A stretch of 64,000 nucleotides of DNA, taken from NCBI GenBank assembly GCA_965232255.1, contig OZ246962.1, positions 1,426,001 through 1,490,000 of the forward strand. The letters run 5' to 3'. A model generated the notes under the pieces. That model had not been told where the DNA came from and did no database searches. It worked only from the letters and a program-made list of their open reading frames with translations. The DNA is from Endozoicomonas sp965232255. GTDB taxonomy: Bacteria > Pseudomonadota > Gammaproteobacteria > Pseudomonadales > Endozoicomonadaceae. Each line of letters starts with the position of its first letter. Position 1 is the first letter of the stretch. Shown piece by piece: positions 60,133 through 64,000 of this stretch. The translations under genes and the position numbers were made by a program.

Positions 60133-61536
60133 TTAAACTGAGTAGTACAGATCAAACTCAACCGGGTGTGTGGTTTGGCTGACCACCAGACACTCTTCAC
60201 GTTTAAGGTCGATGTAACCGTCGATCATGTCGTCAGTGAATACGCCACCGGCCGTCAGGAACTCCCGGTCCGCATCCAGTGCATTCAGGGCTTCTTCAAA
60301 GCTGGCACATACGGTGGGGATTTCAGTGGCTTCTTCTGGTGGCAGGTCGTATAAGTCCTTGTCGGCCGCATCACCAGGATGGATTTTGTGCTTGATGCCA
60401 TCCAGGCCAGCCATCAACAAGGCGGCAAAGGCCAGATATGGGTTAGCGGTTGGATCCGGGAAGCGGATTTCTACCCGACGCGCCTTAGGGCTGCTGACGT
60501 AAGGAATACGGATAGAGGCCGAGCGGTTACGGGCGGAGTAGGCCAGCATTACCGGCGCTTCAAAGCCTGGCACCAGACGCTTGTAGGAGTTGGTGGACGC
60601 ATTGGTGAAGGCATTGATGGCCCGGGCATGCTTGATCACACCGCCAATAAAATACAGAGCTTCTTCCGAGAGACCAGCGTAACCATCACCGGCAAACAGA
60701 TTTTCCCCATTTTTCGCCAGCGATACGTGTACGTGCATACCGGAACCGTTGTCGCCTACCAGTGGCTTGGGCATGAAGGTGGCGGTTTTGCCGTAGGCGT
60801 GGGCTACGTTGTGAATGGCGTACTTGAGCACCTGGACTTCGTCGGCCTTTTTCACCAGCGTGTTGAATTTGACGCCAATCTCGCACTGACCGGCGGTGCC
60901 GACTTCGTGGTGATGTACTTCCACTTCCAGGCCTTGAGCTTCCATGGCATCGCACATGGCGGCGCGCAGGTCGTGCAGGGAGTCTACCGGTGGGACAGGG
61001 AAATAACCGCCTTTCACTTTCGGACGATGGCCGATGTTGCCACCTTCAAACTTGGCGTTGGAAGACCAGGCGGCTTCTTCTGAATTGACTTCATAAGAGG
61101 CACCGGAAATATCCACGTTCCATTTCACGTCATCAAAGACAAAGAACTCTGGCTCCGGGCCAAAAAAAGCGGTATCAGCGATGCCGGTAGACTTCAGGTA
61201 CTCTTCAGCGCGACGAGCTACGGAGCGTGGATCGCGCTCGTAGCCTTGCATGGTGGAAGGCTCAACGATATCGCAGCGCAGGTTCAGGGTGGCGGCTTCG
61301 GTGAATGGGTCGATGGTGGCAGTACTGTCATCCGGCATCAGGATCATGTCCGACTCGTTGATACCCTTCCAACCCGCAATGGAGGAGCCATCAAACATTT
61401 GCCCATTTTCAAAGAACTCGTCGTCGATGTAACTGCTGGGAATCGACAGGTGTTGCTCTTTACCTTTGGTGTCGGTAAAGCGCAGATCAACCCATTTGAT
61501 GCCATGTTCTTCGATCAGGCTAAGGGTCTTCGACAT
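60133..61536 (-). CDS. glnA: Glutamine synthetase, type I
   Basis: A 467-residue dodecameric enzyme that makes glutamine from glutamate, ammonia and ATP. DGSSIAGWKGINESDM, the metal-site region HEVGTAGQCEIG and the substrate block PLVGDNGSGMHVH are present. The adenylylation Tyr is in KDLYDLPPEE, so control by GlnE is expected. A sigma-54 promoter and an NtrC-like site lie upstream although the local ntrBC genes are lost. The ATG follows GGAGGAAAC. Confidence 0.98.
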   Translation of the reverse strand: MSKTLSLIEEHGIKWVDLRFTDTKGKEQHLSIPSSYIDDEFFENGQMFDGSSIAGWKGINESDMILMPDDSTATIDPFTEAATLNLRCDIVEPSTMQGYERDPRSVARRAEEYLKSTGIADTAFFGPEPEFFVFDDVKWNVDISGASYEVNSEEAAWSSNAKFEGGNIGHRPKVKGGYFPVPPVDSLHDLRAAMCDAMEAQGLEVEVHHHEVGTAGQCEIGVKFNTLVKKADEVQVLKYAIHNVAHAYGKTATFMPKPLVGDNGSGMHVHVSLAKNGENLFAGDGYAGLSEEALYFIGGVIKHARAINAFTNASTNSYKRLVPGFEAPVMLAYSARNRSASIRIPYVSSPKARRVEIRFPDPTANPYLAFAALLMAGLDGIKHKIHPGDAADKDLYDLPPEEATEIPTVCASFEEALNALDADREFLTAGGVFTDDMIDGYIDLKREECLVVSQTTHPVEFDLYYSV

Positions 61537-61646
61537 AAATTGTTTCCTCCAGAAGACAAACGCGGTGGTTTATCGGCGGTTGCAGTTTTATTTCCTTGTT
61601 CTGCTGATAACCAGAAGCGGCAAAGAAATACGCTTGCCAAGTCTTT

Positions 61647-61663
61647 GGCAAGTCTTATGCCAA
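61647..61663 (-). promoter_or_regulatory. Sigma-54 promoter of glnA
   Basis: Minus strand TTGGCATAAGACTTGCC: the -24 GG and -12 GC elements have the exact ten-base spacing and match TGGCA-N6-TTGC. It is about 110 bases before the glnA ATG. Confidence 0.75.
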
Positions 61664-61744
61664 CTTTTATGAAAAAAGAGTTGGTGGTTTTGGCTGTTGC
61701 CCAAGACGGTGCGGATCATCAGGATTGGTTACGACTCATTATGA

Positions 61745-61761
61745 GGCACTGAAATGGTGCA
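61745..61761 (-). promoter_or_regulatory. NtrC-type enhancer site upstream of glnA
   Basis: The near-palindrome GGCACTGAAATGGTGCA fits the known NtrC site TGCACY-N5-RGTGCA with one mismatch. It lies about 85 bases upstream of the sigma-54 promoter, a usual enhancer position. The rest of 61537-61985 holds no gene that I see. Confidence 0.65.
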
Positions 61762-61985
61762 AATACCTTGATGTCTGACAAAACAGCGATCAATAGTGTA
61801 TCTCTTTGTCGGGGGATTTGCAGTGGCTCTTTATCGGGTATAATGCCCGACGTTGATAATCAGGGGGTTGCCTCTGAGCAGCTGATTCCTTGATTCCTCC
61901 CGGTTCACCCGCCTGGACTCTGCGGATCGCGCCGCATCCCTTTTGCCCCGTTAATTTCCAGCTACCACCCAAGGCCCCCAGTCCC

Positions 61986-63443
61986 ATGAAGTTCATCATT
62001 AAACTGTTCCCGGAAATCACCATTAAAAGTGCTCCGGTGCGCAAGCGTTTTATCAAGATGCTGCGAAAAAACATTCGCGCTATTGTCCGGCGCGTGGATG
62101 AGGATATTGATGTTTCGGGCGTGTGGGATCATATCGAAGTGACTACCAGTCATGATGATGAAATTCTGACGGCACAGGTCGGTGACCTGCTTAGTCATAT
62201 TCCCGGCATTGCCTATTGGTTGCAGGTGGCCAGTCATCCGCTGGTGGACATGGACGATATTCTGGCCAAAGCACTGGCGGCACACTCTGCTGGATTGGTC
62301 GGCAAAACATTCTGTGTGCGCTGTAACCGCACCGGTAAGCACAATTTTCAGTCCATTGATGTGGAGCGTTTTGTTGGCGGCGGCCTGAACCAGCAAACTG
62401 AGGCGCGCGGCGTCAATTTGCAGCAGCCAGAAGTGACGGTGCGTATCGATATTCGTCACGATCGCTATTTCATGACGCAAAAACGTGGCGAAGGGCTGGG
62501 GGGTTACCCGCTCGGTTCCCAGGAGCCAGTGCTGTCGTTGATTTCCGGTGGCTTTGACTCCACCGTTTCCAGTTTCCTGACCATGAAGCGCGGTATCCGC
62601 ACTCATTTTTGCTTCTTTAACCTGGGCGGCCATGCCCATGAACTGGCGGTGAAAGAGGTGGCGTTTTACCTGTGGAACCGTTTTGGATCTTCCCATCGGG
62701 TGAAGTTTGTTACTGTGCCTTTTGAGGGAGTGGTGGAAGAAATCCTGACCAAGGTGGATAACTCTCAGATGGGCGTTATCCTCAAGCGTATGATGCTGCG
62801 GGCCGCGAGCAAAGTGGCTGAGGAAATGACAATGGCGGCCCTGGTTACCGGTGAGGCCATTGGCCAGGTTTCCAGCCAGACGCTGCCCAACCTGGCGGTG
62901 ATCGATTCTGTGACCAACGCTCTGGTGCTCAGACCACTGATTACTATGGACAAGCAGGCGATTATTGATACTGCAGTGGCGATCGGGACCGAAGAGTTTG
63001 TGCGCAATATCCCTGAGTACTGCGCGGTGATTTCGAAAAACCCCACCACTCGGGCCAAAGAAGAGAAAGTTGCTGCTGAAGAAGAGCGATTTAACTTTGC
63101 TGTACTCGACCAGGCTATTGCCGAGCGTCGTATGGTTTCCATTCACGATATCATCGCCGATGACCTGACGCGCAAAGCAGTGGACGTGCTACATGATGTA
63201 CCGCCTGGTGACGTGATTGTCGATATTCGCCACCCCACCGAAGAGGAGATCAAACCATTCAGGATGCCCGGGCGTGAGGTGATGACTATTCCGTTCTATC
63301 AGTTGCGTACTCGCTTTCCGGAGCTGGACAAGCATCGCCAATACCTGCTCTACTGCGACCGGGGAGTAATGAGTCAGTTGCACGCCATGCACCTGCGCGA
63401 AGAGGGGTATGAGAATGTCGGCGTGTATAGCCCTGAAGCATAA
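61986..63443 (+). CDS. thiI: tRNA 4-thiouridine synthase / thiamine sulfurtransferase
   Basis: A 485-residue ThiI (E. coli 482). Seen in order: ferredoxin-like and THUMP domains, the PP-loop LISGGFDSTVSS, and a C-terminal rhodanese domain with the active Cys in YLLYCDRGVMS. It makes s4U8 in tRNA and supplies sulfur for the thiazole of thiamine. The frame is open to 61890, but the ATG at 61986 matches the family start MKFIIKLFPEITIKS. Confidence 0.97.
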   Translation: MKFIIKLFPEITIKSAPVRKRFIKMLRKNIRAIVRRVDEDIDVSGVWDHIEVTTSHDDEILTAQVGDLLSHIPGIAYWLQVASHPLVDMDDILAKALAAHSAGLVGKTFCVRCNRTGKHNFQSIDVERFVGGGLNQQTEARGVNLQQPEVTVRIDIRHDRYFMTQKRGEGLGGYPLGSQEPVLSLISGGFDSTVSSFLTMKRGIRTHFCFFNLGGHAHELAVKEVAFYLWNRFGSSHRVKFVTVPFEGVVEEILTKVDNSQMGVILKRMMLRAASKVAEEMTMAALVTGEAIGQVSSQTLPNLAVIDSVTNALVLRPLITMDKQAIIDTAVAIGTEEFVRNIPEYCAVISKNPTTRAKEEKVAAEEERFNFAVLDQAIAERRMVSIHDIIADDLTRKAVDVLHDVPPGDVIVDIRHPTEEEIKPFRMPGREVMTIPFYQLRTRFPELDKHRQYLLYCDRGVMSQLHAMHLREEGYENVGVYSPEA

Positions 63444-63464
63444 TGACAACGGGAGTCAACACCG

Positions 63465-63959
63465 ATGAAACTGGCCGTGATTGCCGCCGTGGCAGATAAC
63501 AACGTCATCGGGATCAATAATAAAATGCCCTGGCACTTGCCTGATGACCTGCGCTATTTCAAGGCAATCACCATGGGCAAGGTCATTATCATGGGACGCA
63601 AGACCTTTGATTCGTTGGGTAGGGCGTTGCCGGATAGAATCAATATTGTGATTACCCGCAATAAGCACTGGCACCATGAAGGTGTCCATGTAGCCCACAC
63701 CCTGGCCGACGCATTGGTGTTGGCTGAAGAGCTGGGTGCTGGGGATGAGGTCATGGTTATCGGTGGTGAGCAGATTTACCGCCAGGCCATTGATCAGGCT
63801 GACCGAATCTACCTGACTCGAATCCACCAACGTTTTGACGGGAATGCTTTCTTTCCGGACATTAGCCCACAGCAGTGGCACGAAACCTCACGCCGGGACA
63901 TCGAACCGAGCGATGGTCAGCCGCTGGGTCACAGCTTTTTGGTGCTGGATCGGGCATAG
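63465..63959 (+). CDS. folA: Dihydrofolate reductase
   Basis: A 164-residue DHFR (E. coli 159) that reduces dihydrofolate with NADPH. MKLAVIAAVADNNVIGINNKMPWHLPDDL carries the catalytic Asp (PDD) and the M20 loop; MGRKTFDSLGRALP and VIGGEQIYRQAI are the NADPH-binding blocks. It follows thiI after 21 bases with a GGGAG ribosome site. Confidence 0.97.
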   Translation: MKLAVIAAVADNNVIGINNKMPWHLPDDLRYFKAITMGKVIIMGRKTFDSLGRALPDRINIVITRNKHWHHEGVHVAHTLADALVLAEELGAGDEVMVIGGEQIYRQAIDQADRIYLTRIHQRFDGNAFFPDISPQQWHETSRRDIEPSDGQPLGHSFLVLDRA

Positions 63960-64000
63960 CGTTTTGTCTTACTGGGTATTTCTCTTATGGAACCGGGCAG

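Noticed and set aside
61962..63146. 394-codon open frame antisense to thiI
   Set aside because: Shadow of thiI: the product has no recognisable features and thiI on the other strand is certain.

Overview
The window reads as chromosome of an animal-associated gammaproteobacterium. The 23S/5S rRNA tail, the bioB-F-H-C-D genes, rpsF-rpsR-DUF2232-rplI, tamAB, pqiABC, gpmI-secB and glnA/ntrC/thiI/folA all look gammaproteobacterial. The mix of these with proteins built from eukaryote-type modules (homeodomains, death-fold-like units, ankyrin repeats, a proline-motif kinase, pentapeptide repeats) resembles Endozoicomonas-like symbionts. That assignment is inference; no taxonomic search was run.

Layout. 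1-1390: end of an rRNA operon, with an intact 5S gene followed by a decaying tandem array of 5S copies that carry an insert. 1595-6150: small orphan, OmpA-like lipoprotein, MBL hydrolase, then a 432-residue protein made largely of FOUR TANDEM HOMEODOMAINS (3867-5165, minus strand), then a DUF3943 protein. 6483-11122: GH63 lipoprotein and an acyl-CoA dehydrogenase. 11273-21310: biotin genes, with bioB-F-H-C tightly coupled behind a BirA-type operator, but bioD separated from bioC by about 5.5 kb of accessory genes (kinase-like protein with SH3-ligand repeats, pentapeptide-repeat protein, two toxin-antitoxin pairs, a low-complexity repeat protein). 21462-27506: comF, pqiABC (split by a tnpB remnant between pqiB and pqiC) and srkA. 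27524-33522: death-fold-like repeat protein, dnaB, ankyrin protein, and an orphan with an A20-like cysteine pattern. 33684-35073: IS200/IS605-type element with an intact TnpB. 35151-37231: ribosomal operon. 37556-46609: tamAB, the ABC-F gene ybiT, rlmA and a small membrane protein. 47161-54015: a 927-residue coiled-coil orphan, an RpoE/ChrR-type sigma/anti-sigma pair, rmuC and an orphan. 54058-58841: gpmI, rhodanese-like protein, secB, trmL and an usherless PapD-like chaperone with a secreted partner. 58922-63959: decayed ntrC, DUF4124 protein, glnA with its sigma-54 promoter and NtrC-like site, thiI and folA.

How it fits together. Core genes keep their usual neighbours, and accessory genes sit between them, often next to clear scars: a broken bio cluster, a broken pqi operon, and glnA-ntrBC with ntrB gone and ntrC reduced to its C-terminus. 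The accessory genes lack enzymatic pathway context and carry interaction or DNA-binding modules usual in eukaryotes, so a host-directed (effector) role is the simplest idea, but nothing in the sequence proves secretion. The most unusual item is the four-homeodomain protein: each unit aligns without gaps to the 60-residue homeodomain and keeps R5, F8, F20, W48, F49, N51 and R53.
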